Below are positions 10,049 through 19,349 of a stretch of DNA of 64,000 nt, piece by piece. The notes beneath the pieces are model-generated. The model did no database searches, was not told where the DNA came from, and saw nothing but the letters and a program-made list of their open reading frames with translations. The position numbers and the translations under genes are program-made. Position 1 is the first letter of the stretch, and each line of letters starts with the position of its first letter. This stretch comes from Pseudo-nitzschia pungens (taxonomy: Eukaryota; Bacillariophyta; Bacillariophyceae; Bacillariales; Bacillariaceae), in NCBI GenBank assembly GCA_037355855.1, contig CM074759.1:6262001-6326000 (forward strand), in the 5' to 3' direction.

Positions 10049-11107
10049 ATGGCCGGCATCTACAGAGATCCCCCCATCGCCTACAAGAGTTCCTTCGATC
10101 GAACCAAACCAAAGCTCTTCACCCTCTACAACGTCGATGAGGACCGGACTGACAGCATGAAAGTCCCACTGTTCACAGAGACCGGAGGACTAGAAGAACT
10201 CCTCTTTGTGGAGGAGTCTTTCCGGAACGCCGCCAAGCTCTTAAGACTTCCAATTGATATCTATCTCACTCACTTCAGTCGATGCCTCACTACTGATGCT
10301 CAGAGCAAGTGGAATGACATGATAAAAGATCCCCTGGACCCTGAAGAATACCAATACTCCCAAGATGAGATCGGCGGATACGAACAAGCGTTCCTTGACT
10401 TTACCAAATTCTACTGCAATGCCCGAGACGCTAGGGACATCATGCACACCTACTTGCGCAGCTCGGAGTGTCGAAAGACCCCATCAGCTACATGCAAGGA
10501 GCATGCCGACCGGATCCTTATCCTCATGAAGTATACCCAGAAACTAGATGGGAGCAGCGCTCCCCTCTCCAGAGTGGAAAAACTCACCATCCTTCTCCAT
10601 TCCTTTCCTTCCGCGTGGATCGAGAGCTATGGTATCATCCACAGCGGAATCCAAGAAGATACCACCGTACAACATATAGTGGATCATATGAGCTGCCACG
10701 AGCGCCAAGCTAACAAAAAGAGCAACAAGAACAACAACAAGCAACAGAAGCGCTCGAACAACTCCAACAACAACAACCATTCTCGTAAACGCAACTCTAA
10801 TTCCAACCACAAAGGAAACCAGAACAAGAAGAAATCCAATCCCTGTCGGATCCCAGGCCACAATCATGACTGGTCTGAGTGTCCCAAAAACCGGTTCTCC
10901 AAGAACTACAACAAAGGCTCAGGCTCCAATACCAACCAACCGGAGACCTTCCACGCCAATACAAGAGCCTTAATGATAGCCGGAAGCAACGAGACCTTCC
11001 AAGCCCACATGAATGCAGCCCGCGACGCAGCAATCGAGGCGTACCATGCCAATCATGGTGGACGAACTGAACGGAGTATCGATGGGGAACTTGTGTGGCT
11101 CCCCTGA
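10049..11107 (+). CDS. Ty3-B Gag protein
   Basis: The 352-residue Gag starts at ATG 10049. An N-terminal helical capsid-like region (about 40-220) precedes a low-complexity Asn/Lys/Ser-rich basic stretch (about 225-262), likely to bind RNA. A Cys/His segment follows with the pattern C266-X4-H-X-H-X4-C, which resembles but does not match the retroviral zinc knuckle. The frame ends in TGA at 11105-11107, yet the same frame stays open afterwards and runs into pol. No ATG lies near that junction, which favours readthrough rather than reinitiation for making Gag-Pol. Confidence 0.85.
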   Translation: MAGIYRDPPIAYKSSFDRTKPKLFTLYNVDEDRTDSMKVPLFTETGGLEELLFVEESFRNAAKLLRLPIDIYLTHFSRCLTTDAQSKWNDMIKDPLDPEEYQYSQDEIGGYEQAFLDFTKFYCNARDARDIMHTYLRSSECRKTPSATCKEHADRILILMKYTQKLDGSSAPLSRVEKLTILLHSFPSAWIESYGIIHSGIQEDTTVQHIVDHMSCHERQANKKSNKNNNKQQKRSNNSNNNNHSRKRNSNSNHKGNQNKKKSNPCRIPGHNHDWSECPKNRFSKNYNKGSGSNTNQPETFHANTRALMIAGSNETFQAHMNAARDAAIEAYHANHGGRTERSIDGELVWLP

Positions 11108-14100
11108 TTCTCCGGAGGCTCCAAGCCTCTCAAAAAGAAGCCCCCGGCTTCACTACAACCAGCAATCACCTTGCCTCCAGCTCCCCGGGAACTGGATGCC
11201 AGCACAGCCCTGCTGTCTGGGATGACGCATGGAGGAGATCTCCCAGATAAAGAGGGGAAGGAACCTACAGGATGGAGTATTCCTGTTGAGCGCTCAGCAA
11301 CAAAGCCTGCCACAGCAGCAGCAAAAACGATTGTTCGGAACATCCTACAGGATATATCGAACGTGGATCCAAATCAATCCAAGGGTACAGACGCATCAAC
11401 ATCGATCAACACGATCGATCCAACCAAGACAGCAGCAATAAATGGACCAACCTTGTCCCTGGCAAGAAACTGGTCCACCGGTACAGCAAAAAATCTCTAT
11501 TGCAATCCCGGAAAACCCAGAGACTACACCAAAGGAGGTGCGCTGGAGCAAAATTATTTAAAGCTGCTGTCGACTGCTGGAAATACAACAAAAAATACAG
11601 CAGAACAGGCACCGAATAAGAGCAACGTGGCTCCTATTCCGAATACGAGCAACGTGGCTCCTATTCTTCTAACCAATATACAGTACATACAAGGCATACC
11701 CCTCAAAACAAGACCACTACTAGCACTGCTAGATAGTGGATCCTCCGGAACTCTAATCAACAAGAGAGCACTACCATTTGGCACAATACCACTTCGGAGC
11801 AAGCATCAAGTCATAACAACTACAGCAAATGGAAGCTTCGATACTACGGAATACGTCCTCATGAAGAACATCAAGCTACAAGAGTTTGGCAATTATACCA
11901 TCGACCTACAAGAGGCAAGGCTCTTCCATTCACCCGGCTGCCGATATGATCTTATACTAGGCAGAGACTTCCTCCACCTGGCACAGATCAATCTCCTATT
12001 CAAAGAAGGCGCAGTACAGTGGATGGACAGAACCATTCCCATGAAGGACACGTCCTTATACCATGAGACCGATTACACCATGCTCATGGAAGAACTAGAG
12101 GACGCTGAACTCTTTGCTGATGATCCTTTTGCCAATCCATACAAGTCCAAAGTTATTCTCGACAGAGCCTACCAAGAAACAGATCCATCTACAGTCGCAC
12201 AGCAACAGTCCCACATGTCCTCAGCAGAGAAACAACAGTTCCAAGCAGTACTAAACAAGTATCCAAACGTCTTCAATGGAGAACTCGGCAAGTACCCTCA
12301 CAAGCAGATCTCTCTCAGACTGAAGCCCGGATCCAAGCCTATCCACAAAAAGCCTTATCCAGTTGCATACAAGAGAGAAGACCTATTCAAAAGGGAGCTC
12401 CAGAATCTTTGTAATGATGGAGTACTTAAAAGATGCACCGGACCGGCTGAATGGGCATTCCCAACCTTCATAGTACCAAAGAAAGACAATAGGGTCCGAT
12501 GGGTATCAGACTTTAGAGAACTGAATGAACTCCTTGAGAGAAGGCCATATCCCATACCAAGGATACAAGATATCATGAACAAGCGAGGCAAGTACACGCA
12601 CTTCACCAAGATTGACTTGTCCATGCAATACTATTGCTTTGAACTGGATGATGCAAGCAAGAAACTCTGCACAATAGTGACACCATATGGTTGCTATGAA
12701 TACCAAAGACTACCAATGGGAGTTAAAGTCTCCCCGGATGTGGCTCAGCAACTCATGGAAGACATCCTACAAGACACTGACTGCACTGTTTATATTGATG
12801 ATATTGGCGTCTGGACCAATGGATCCTTTGACCTCCACATGAAGACCATCGACAAGATTCTAGACCGGCTTAACCAGAATGGGCTCAAGTGCAACCCACT
12901 CAAGTGTGATTGGGCTGTACAAGAAACTGACTTCCTTGGATATTGGATGACTCCCACAGCAGTTAAGCCATGGAGGAAGAAGATAGAAGCCATTCTCCAC
13001 ATGGATCGTCCAAGAACTGTGACTCAAGTCAAGTCCTTCCTCGGCGCCGTAGGTTACTACAGGGATATGTGGCCTCGCAGATCACATGTCTTAGCTCCTC
13101 TATTTGATATCACCGGAACCCCCAAGCAAAAGACTCCTCAAGCAGCTACCATCAAAGGCAAACAACGTAAAGCGCCTTCAGCTTTCACTTGGGGACCTGC
13201 TCAAGATAAAGCCTTTCAAGAGATGAAAGCCATGGTGGCAGCCGATGCGCTGAACACCTATCCAGACCTTAACAAGCCCTTTGAACTGTACACTGATGCC
13301 TCCGACCTACAACTAGGTGCTGCCATCCTACAAGATGGCAAGCCCATTGCATACTGGTCCAAGAAACTATCTGATGCCCAGAAGAACTATACTACCACGG
13401 AGAAAGAACTCCTAGCAATTGTACTATGTTGCAAAGAGTACCGCAAGCTGCTACTTGGCGGTGTTATCAATGTATACACTGACCATAAGAATCTTACCTT
13501 CCGAACACTATCAGTCCACCGAGTCCTCCGGTGGAGACTATTCCTTGAAGAATTCGGAGTAAACCTCACCTATATTGAAGGCAAGAAGAATGTTCTTGCT
13601 GATGCCTTCTCCAGACTCCCCCGGATGGATCCACCTACTGTGGGGAAGAAAGAAGCCCTTGGTAAGGGCACTCTTATTGATTTTTTGAAACTTGAAGTCC
13701 CCAAGCAAGATGAAGAACTGTTCTTAACAGAGTTCCCAAATCTATTCCGGCACTTATGCAATGACGCAGACCAGGAGTTATACTCTTGTTTGCTGAACAA
13801 TGAGTGTCTAGTCAACCTACCAAATACCCAAGACTTGGAATGTCCGATTAACTACAACAAGATATACCTCCATCAGCAAAAGGACCCGACTGTCAAGTTC
13901 AAGATCCAATCCAAAGCATTCTTCTACCAAGAATTGCAAGGCAATAACATCCTTTGCTATGCCAACCAATCCAATCCGGATAATTGGAGAATTTACATAC
14001 CAAGCTCTCTTACGAATGATACCATCAAGTGGTACCATCTCCTGTTGGGTCATTGTGGATCCACCAGATTATATAAGACTATCTCAGCTCGCTTCTACGC

Positions 14101-15043
14101 CGACAACCTGTCCAACTTATGCAAGTCCTACATTTGCCCTGATAATTGCATCCAATACAAGAGCAGACAAGCCAAATATGGGAAACTTCCTCCCAAAGAA
14201 GCTCCGGTATCGCCCTTCGATGAAGTCCACGTCGATCTTATAGGCCCTTGGAAGATTACAGCTCAAAACAAGACCTACAACTTCAAGGCTCTCACATGTA
14301 TTGATCCAGTTACCAACCTTCTTGAAATCATCCGGATCAGAGACAAATCTTCTCAGCATGTCTCCGATCAGTTCAGGAACTGCTGGCTCTCAAGATATCC
14401 TAGACCAAACAGATGTATTCATGACAATGGTGGCGAGTTCTTAGGGGCTGAATTCCAACTCACTCTACAGCAGTATGGAGTCCAATCAGTCCCCACAACA
14501 GTTAAGAATCCACAAGCTAATGCCATCTGTGAGCGCGTCCATCACACAGTCGCCGATATCCTACGCGTTCTAGTACATGTTAATCCTCCACAAGCCAACG
14601 CCAGAGCCACTCAGCTGATGGACAACGCGCTGGCAACCTGCATGCATGCTTCTAGGTGTGCTGTCAGTACTTCATTACAGGCATCTCCCGGTTCCCTGGT
14701 ATTTAACAGGGACATGATGATAGATCTACCACTAACATCCAATCTACTGGCACTTAAGCAACTGAGGCAACAGGGAATCAACAGGGCCCTGCTCCGAGAC
14801 AACGCCAAGCGAGTAGAACATACCTTTCGGATCGGTGACAAGGTATGGTTGCAGGAGCCGGATCCGGACAAGCTACAGCCTAGACGAACAGGCCCCTTTC
14901 CTATCATCCAAGTTAATGATAATGGTACAGTAAAATTGCAGAAGACCCCTTCAGTGTCTGAAACAGTGAACATTCGGAAGCTAACCCCGTACAAGGAACC
15001 GTCGAACGAGTCGGAGTCGCCGGCAATTCACTGGTCAACTTGA
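11108..15043 (+). CDS. Ty3-B Pol: protease, reverse transcriptase, RNase H, integrase
   Basis: The frame is open from the codon after the gag UGA. The first plausible near-cognate start is TTG at 11171, so the N-terminus is probably produced as Gag-Pol. Counting from 11171: protease with ALLDSGSS (Asp188); reverse transcriptase with VYIDDIG (Asp543-Asp544); RNase H with LYTDASDLQLGA and TTEKELLAI; an integrase zinc domain (HLLLGHCG...ICPDNC); a core with VDLIGPW, HDNGGEF and the Glu of NAICERVHH; and a GPF-type C-terminal module (RRTGPFPIIQVNDNGTV). Integrase is last, as in Ty3/gypsy. Key catalytic residues are present and the frame is unbroken. Confidence 0.92.
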   Translation, partial: FSGGSKPLKKKPPASLQPAITLPPAPRELDASTALLSGMTHGGDLPDKEGKEPTGWSIPVERSATKPATAAAKTIVRNILQDISNVDPNQSKGTDASTSINTIDPTKTAAINGPTLSLARNWSTGTAKNLYCNPGKPRDYTKGGALEQNYLKLLSTAGNTTKNTAEQAPNKSNVAPIPNTSNVAPILLTNIQYIQGIPLKTRPLLALLDSGSSGTLINKRALPFGTIPLRSKHQVITTTANGSFDTTEYVLMKNIKLQEFGNYTIDLQEARLFHSPGCRYDLILGRDFLHLAQINLLFKEGAVQWMDRTIPMKDTSLYHETDYTMLMEELEDAELFADDPFANPYKSKVILDRAYQETDPSTVAQQQSHMSSAEKQQFQAVLNKYPNVFNGELGKYPHKQISLRLKPGSKPIHKKPYPVAYKREDLFKRELQNLCNDGVLKRCTGPAEWAFPTFIVPKKDNRVRWVSDFRELNELLERRPYPIPRIQDIMNKRGKYTHFTKIDLSMQYYCFELDDASKKLCTIVTPYGCYEYQRLPMGVKVSPDVAQQLMEDILQDTDCTVYIDDIGVWTNGSFDLHMKTIDKILDRLNQNGLKCNPLKCDWAVQETDFLGYWMTPTAVKPWRKKIEAILHMDRPRTVTQVKSFLGAVGYYRDMWPRRSHVLAPLFDITGTPKQKTPQAATIKGKQRKAPSAFTWGPAQDKAFQEMKAMVAADALNTYPDLNKPFELYTDASDLQLGAAILQDGKPIAYWSKKLSDAQKNYTTTEKELLAIVLCCKEYRKLLLGGVINVYTDHKNLTFRTLSVHRVLRWRLFLEEFGVNLTYIEGKKNVLADAFSRLPRMDPPTVGKKEALGKGTLIDFLKLEVPKQDEELFLTEFPNLFRHLCNDADQELYSCLLNNECLVNLPNTQDLECPINYNKIYLHQQKDPTVKFKIQSKAFFYQELQGNNILCYANQSNPDNWRIYIPSSLTNDTIKWYHLLLGHCGSTRLYKTISARFYADNLSNLCKSYICPDNCIQYKSRQAKYGKLPPKEAPVSPFDEVHVDLIGPWKITAQNKTYNFKALTCIDPVTNLLEIIRIRDKSSQHVSDQFRNCWLSRYPRPNRCIHDNGGEFLGAEFQLTLQQYGVQSVPTTVKNPQANAICERVHHTVADILRVLVHVNPPQANARATQLMDNALATCMHASRCAVSTSLQASPGSLVFNRDMMIDLPLTSNLLALKQLRQQGINRALLRDNAKRVEHTFRIGDKVWLQEPDPDKLQPRRTGPFPIIQVNDNGTVKLQKTPSVSETVNIRKLTPYKEPSNESESPAIHWST

Positions 15044-15072
15044 AGTAGGCTTCGGCTAATCATGAGGCACTA

Positions 15073-15351
15073 TGTGACATGCTAGCGTAGCATGAACCAC
15101 GATTAAATAATTAACCGAATCCCACATACAAACCGCCCGGCTTACGGGTAGGAGCTAACCGGTGTTTGAATACAAATATTCAAACTGTACGCCGGACGCT
15201 CCAGCAATGCATGTGCGCCGTTATTCAAATAGTAGCAAGGCGCGCTCGTGTGTATTCAAACGCTCACACGAAAACTGAAATGCTCTTTTAAGAGTTAACG
15301 ATTTAGTCACTTTTTTCATACTACTCCAATTTTCTACCTTAGAGTGTAACA
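15073..15351 (+). repeat. 3' LTR of Ty3-B (279 bp)
   Basis: No difference from the 5' LTR was found by eye. It is followed by CTGAC at 15352-15356. Confidence 0.93.
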
Positions 15352-15370
15352 CTGACATCCCTTCCCCGAC

Positions 15371-15753
15371 TAAAATTTCGATCAGTTTTTTGATTTTTAG
15401 ATTCCGTTGGGAATTTTTTCAGAGTATCAGATTATGACAGTCGAGGTGCATCCTCTGTCATAATCTGATTTTGAATTTGCATTATTTGCATTAATTAGGA
15501 CTAAATCCTTTCCCGAAAACCTAAATCGACCATTATTATAAACTTTTAATGCAATTTTAATGTTTTCAGGAATCACTCAATATTAGAATTTATGTTTTTT
15601 GGGTGGCGCGCGTCAAAATTTAATGTATGTGGAGTCTTATTCAATGTAATATAAATATTAGAATATGGTTTCGGGAATCGCTCATTATCCCTAAGCCTAA
15701 TCCATCGAATGTCGAACTTTCGTGATTTTGCTTTCGCGTGAACCAAATTTTTT
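15371..15753. other. Non-coding stretch right of the transposon nest, with a hairpin
   Basis: No gene is visible. A perfect 15-bp inverted repeat, ATCAGATTATGACAG at 15426-15440 and its complement at 15455-15469, encloses a 14-nt loop. The stretch also holds the segment near 15543-15578 that mirrors 868-910. Confidence 0.6.
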
Positions 15754-16055
15754 TATTACTACGAAATTCCTATCAGCTGATCCCCCCCATTTTTAATCAG
15801 ATTAACTCGGGGAGTTAATGTGGAATCGACGCAAACTCTGAAAAACTCTGTAGTACAAATTTGAACGTAATTTAGTGTAGGATCTAGTCTTTTTCTTTTT
15901 TGACACCAACACACCACTCCTTCTCATTCCGACCGGGACCATGGTGGTTGCCCAAATCCTGTTGCAACAGCTCCTTTGAACCCATTTTTCTTGTCCAGAG
16001 CAACCCTTGCATCGAGAGTGCATCTGAGCCTTTTTTTCCTGTCAAAATCGACCTC
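15754..16055 (+). repeat. Left terminal inverted repeat of the 3.3-kb element
   Basis: It is the reverse complement, with scattered differences and indels, of about 18765-19100. The best conserved core is the first 60 bp from CTATCAGCTGATCCCC inward. Confidence 0.65.
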
Positions 16056-16394
16056 GCAGAGTGATTTTTCGACTGCTTCTGATTTTGCCGACAACGACGA
16101 CGAGAATCCGGCAATCCGACAATTCCACCACCATGGCCATCTTCGGCGTGCGTCTCTGGCGTCCCCACCACCATTGTCGCGTGTCCACCATTGTTGATTG
16201 TCGCGTGTCCAGCATGCGTCTCCACTGGTATCGATTTTTGGTTTGACTACTACGCGCAGCAGTGGGTATGCGGTTTGGTTCCGCGAATCCGGAGCTCGCA
16301 AAGAGATTTCGTAGCCGGGCAACCAACGATTGCTTCCGACGCAAGCCTCAGGAGATGGGAGATGAGACCCAACAATCTACCACAGTATTCAGTC

Positions 16395-16544
16395 CTATCG
16401 ATTGAAAGCATTTACCTTGGAATCCCCTGCAACTGCACTGAAATTTCTATTGTTGTTGGTGTTGTTGGTGTAGCTGGGAATGCCGTTGAGTCCCTCGGCA
16501 ACAATGCGGGCGCCTCCTTGCAGGTCAGCAGGCAGGGCAAAATC
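16395..16544 (-). pseudogene. Gene-like fragment (C-terminal type), family not recognised
   Basis: The minus-strand frame from 16544 to the TAG at 16395-16397 has a protein-like composition (DFALPADLQGGARIVAEG, then an Asn/Thr-rich stretch, ending NAFNR). It lacks a start and any recognisable domain. It sits inside the inverted-repeat element and is best read as a captured piece of an ordinary gene. Its function cannot be stated. Confidence 0.3.
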
Positions 16545-16795
16545 CGTTCCGTTCGATCAATCGTTCGTCTCGATTTCGAACGATGATTTGATTCTTGGTC
16601 GTGCGCGATGGCGATCGATCGATCGATCAATTGATTCGGGTGTGGTGCTGTGTAGGTTTCGCTCGTTTTTGCGGTTCGCGCTCTGCGTAATTACGCTACA
16701 GCAGCTGTCGAATCGAACTGAGTGCGATCGATCCGTTTGTCACTGGAACAATCGCCGAGCACTCTCTCGTATCGTATCGCTTCCCGGATCAAGCG

Positions 16796-16913
16796 CAAGG
16801 CAACTGATCTTGCCAAGCGTGGAAAAGATCCGGAAGAGTGCCTCCCCAAGATGGTGGACTGGTGCAAGCGCCAGAAGATTCCAGCAAAAGACACCGGAGC
16901 AGAGAAGAAATAA
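16796..16913 (+). pseudogene. Gene-like C-terminal fragment, family not recognised
   Basis: The plus-strand frame ends at TAA 16911-16913 with a basic, helical-looking tail (ATDLAKRGKDPEECLPKMVD, then KRQKIPAKD). An A/T-rich AATAAAATTTATT that could act as a polyadenylation region follows immediately. The upstream part of the frame loses protein character. It may be a captured 3' exon. Confidence 0.3.
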
Positions 16914-17516
16914 AATTTATTATTAGTAATTATCTATGATTAGTTGTAGATTGTCGCGTCATTGTAGATTGTCGTGTTGTAGTAGATTGTCGATTGCTTG
17001 CTGTAGTGTTTTGATGTTACCATCAGCAAAATTATGAGCTGTTGCTGCCTGCTGTTGTTTGCTGTTGTTTGCTGCTGTTTGCTGGAGTGGATCGATCGAT
17101 CGATCGTGTTTTCGGTTCCGGACTTTCATGTACCGGTATGTTTGATATCCAGACATGTAGAGCTACAATAGCTAAAGAGAGGTCCAACACCTCTGAGTCC
17201 CAGCAGTTCTCCTATACTTGGACGCGCCGGTCGACTTCAATCCCACCATGTGGACGTCCAAGGTTTTCTATTGTACCTATGTTCGATATCCACCAATGGA
17301 AATGAATATAATCGATTCCCACAAGTGTTCGATACTTAAGATGTGGGAGTGATCGTGCTATTGGGTACAATCGAAAACTTATTTCGAAGCAACTAGAGAA
17401 AACTGGAGCAAACTGGAGCAAACTCTAATTCATTATTTCTATTTTTGCAACTCTGCAAAAGCAAAATCCACTAAACCACCTCTAAGAAATACAACCAAAA
17501 TCGACAATCGACAATG

Positions 17517-18395
17517 GTGGAGACGCTGGTGGAGACGCGACAATCTTCTGGTGGAGACGCGACAATCGACAATGGCGTTCAGCGCTCTTTTACAACGCCG
17601 GGGTATGTACCATCCTCGCTGTATCCGCAGTGAGCTCTCCCGTCGAACGGACCGATTGCTTCTGCAGCTCTGTAGATTTGTTGCTCTAGATCTACCAAAT
17701 CTAGCTCCCCTCTTCTTGTATTGGTAGGTACCATCGATGCTGTAGCTAGATTGCCGTACGCCATTGTCGTCTTGAGATTGGTCGCAGCTTTGACGTGCCA
17801 CTGCAGCCACACCACTGCCTCATTGTCGGTTGTTGCAGTACAAAAACAACGCGTCTAACCTAGCAAAACCCATGTACGTTATTCGCTGCTGTTTGTTACT
17901 TGCTGTCCCCCCTGTGTATTATCGACGCGTTGGTTGCTGCTTGCTGCTTGCTGCCCCCCCCCCAGTGTATTATCGACGCGTTGTTGCTGCTTGCTGTTCA
18001 CTGTCCCCTGTTATTCGCTGCTTGCTGCTCCCCTATACTGGTATACTATCGACGCGTTGCTGTTTGCTGTCGTGTCGGTATACTATCGACACGTTGCTGC
18101 TTGCTGTCCCCCCTGTATTATATCAACGCGTTGCTGCTTGCTGCTGCTTGCTGTCCCCCCCCTGTATTATCGACGCGTTGCTGCTGCTTGCTGTCCCCCC
18201 CTGTATTATATTGACGTGTTTCTGCTTGCTGCTTCCCCCTCTGTATTATATCGATGTATTGCTGCTTGCTGCTTCCCCTCCCCTGTATTATATCGACGCG
18301 TTGCTGCTTGCTGCTTGCTGCTGGTGGAGACGCGACAATCTTCTGGCGGAGACGCGACAATCGACAATGGCGCTCAGCGCTGCTCTATTACAACC
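17517..18395 (+). repeat. Minisatellite block bordered by GTGGAGACGCGACAATC repeats
   Basis: The central part (about 17875-18325) is an imperfect tandem array of 30-45-bp units such as GTATTATATCGACGCGTTG followed by CTGCTTGCTG and a C run. A related motif, GGTGGAGACGCGACAATC, borders it at 17517-17575 and 18320-18370. The borders also duplicate CAATGGCGTTCAGCGCT, so the array arose inside, or alongside, a duplicated segment. Confidence 0.7.
17581..17815 (-). pseudogene. Gene-like internal fragment, family not recognised
   Basis: The minus-strand frame is open across this segment and has balanced composition (WLQWHVKAATNLKTTMAYGN and LDLVDLEQQIYRAAEAIGP). Low-complexity DNA lies on both sides. 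It looks like a single exon removed from its gene. I do not recognise the protein. Confidence 0.3.
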
Positions 18396-18764
18396 GTTGC
18401 CGATACTTCGAATTGCGCGAAAACCCGTCCGCCGTCAAACCGCAACTCCGGCGAGATAAAGAACAAGAACAACCAAAGATCTGGCGGAGACAACGCCGGG
18501 ACGTCGTCGCTGCCCTGCTAAGTTGCAGTTTGCTACGCGCTTTGGCTCTGGTATCTGCCGGATCGACCACGCTCTTGCGGTGCATCTCCGTTCTGATCGA
18601 TCTGGACCACAAGCTGGGATTGGAAATCGATTGGGTGGGATACAGCCGCAAAAACTTCAACTCCCCCGGCGACCAGGCGTGGCCCCACCAATCCTTTCAC
18701 CAGGAACTGGAGTACCAGTCTCGTCGGTCGAAAAATGAAGGAGGGGGTATTTTTGCTGCGAAGG

Positions 18765-19100
18765 TCGATTTTTGAGCAGAAAAAAGGGCTCAAACACACT
18801 CTCAATGCAAGGGTTGCTCTGGACAAGAAAGATGGTTCAATGGGTGTGTTGCAACAGGATTTGGGCAATCACCATGGTCCCGGTCGAAACAAGAAGGTGT
18901 TGTCAAAAGAATGAACAAAATCAGTGTTCTGACAACGGTGTCGAAACAGAGCCAGATAGAGCACGATTGATCCTACACTAAATTACGTAGAAATGTGTAC
19001 TACACAGTTTTTCTGAGTTTACGTCGATTCCGCATTAACTCCCCGAGTTAATCTGATTAAAAATGGGGGGGATCAGCTGATAGGAACTTCGGAGTAGTAG
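18765..19100 (-). repeat. Right terminal inverted repeat of the 3.3-kb element
   Basis: This is the partner of 15754-16055 in inverted orientation. The outermost GGGGGGATCAGCTGATAGGAA matches the left end. Confidence 0.65.
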
Positions 19101-19349
19101 AAGTATTTGATTCGAGTCTACCGGTACCGGTAATCTTACCGGTAGGATTTCGTCGGATATCAAAAATCACTTGGCATCGCCACCCTTCACTCTTTTCGCA
19201 GAAACGAGTTGCACACAAATAACCTTACCGCTAAGGTTACTCGTACAGTAACACAACATAGATCCAACACTAATTTTTACTTCGTACTTTTTGTTGAAAC
19301 AAACTGAAGTGCAGTAGTCGCGTACCAAAGCACAACACTGGCTATTATC

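Larger units (their letters stand above)
9654..15351 (+). mobile_element. Ty3/gypsy LTR retrotransposon Ty3-B, complete
   Basis: This 5.7-kb element has 279-bp LTRs (TG...CA) that I find identical by eye. It is flanked by CTGAC duplications. The gag and pol genes are open and the domain order is Ty3-like. Sequence and LTRs are unrelated to Ty3-A, so it is a separate lineage. It lies upstream of the Myb-like gene, about 14 bp from the inferred right end of the Harbinger element. The identical LTRs imply a very recent insertion. Confidence 0.94.
1115..15370. mobile_element. Decayed PIF/Harbinger DNA transposon, interrupted by two LTR retrotransposons
   Basis: The element carries a DDE transposase on the plus strand and a Myb/SANT-like accessory gene convergent to it. 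This two-gene layout is characteristic of PIF/Harbinger. The left end reads TAA then CAACAGGGGGGGGATGTC. The right end, split by the Ty3-B insertion, reads TGAC (up to 9653) joined to ATCCCTTCCCCGAC (15357-15370) and then TAA. The termini share GGGATGTC in inverted orientation and a TAA flank, consistent with the 3-bp TWA duplications of the superfamily. The inverted repeats are imperfect, so the exact ends are inferred. Without the two nested elements it would be about 2.8 kb. Confidence 0.6.
15754..19100. mobile_element. 3.3-kb element with long terminal inverted repeats and embedded gene-like fragments
   Basis: The outer ends read TACTAC...GAA.TTCCTATCAGCTGATCCCCCC in inverted orientation. 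The similarity of the two arms continues inward for roughly 300 bp (15754 to about 16055, and about 18765 to 19100). It includes matching stretches such as AACTCGGGGAGTTAATG, TTTAGTGTAGGATC, GTTGCAACAG and CTTGCATTGAGAGTG-like sequence. No transposase is visible. The interior mixes minisatellites and short stretches with coding character on both strands, so it resembles a non-autonomous element that has picked up pieces of genes. The termini match those of the small MITE at 52878-52980. Confidence 0.6.

Noticed and set aside
17830..18521. Cys/Leu/Ala-rich frames of about 200 residues
   Set aside because: They run through the GTATTATATCGACGCGTTGCTG minisatellite and have no protein character beyond the repeat.
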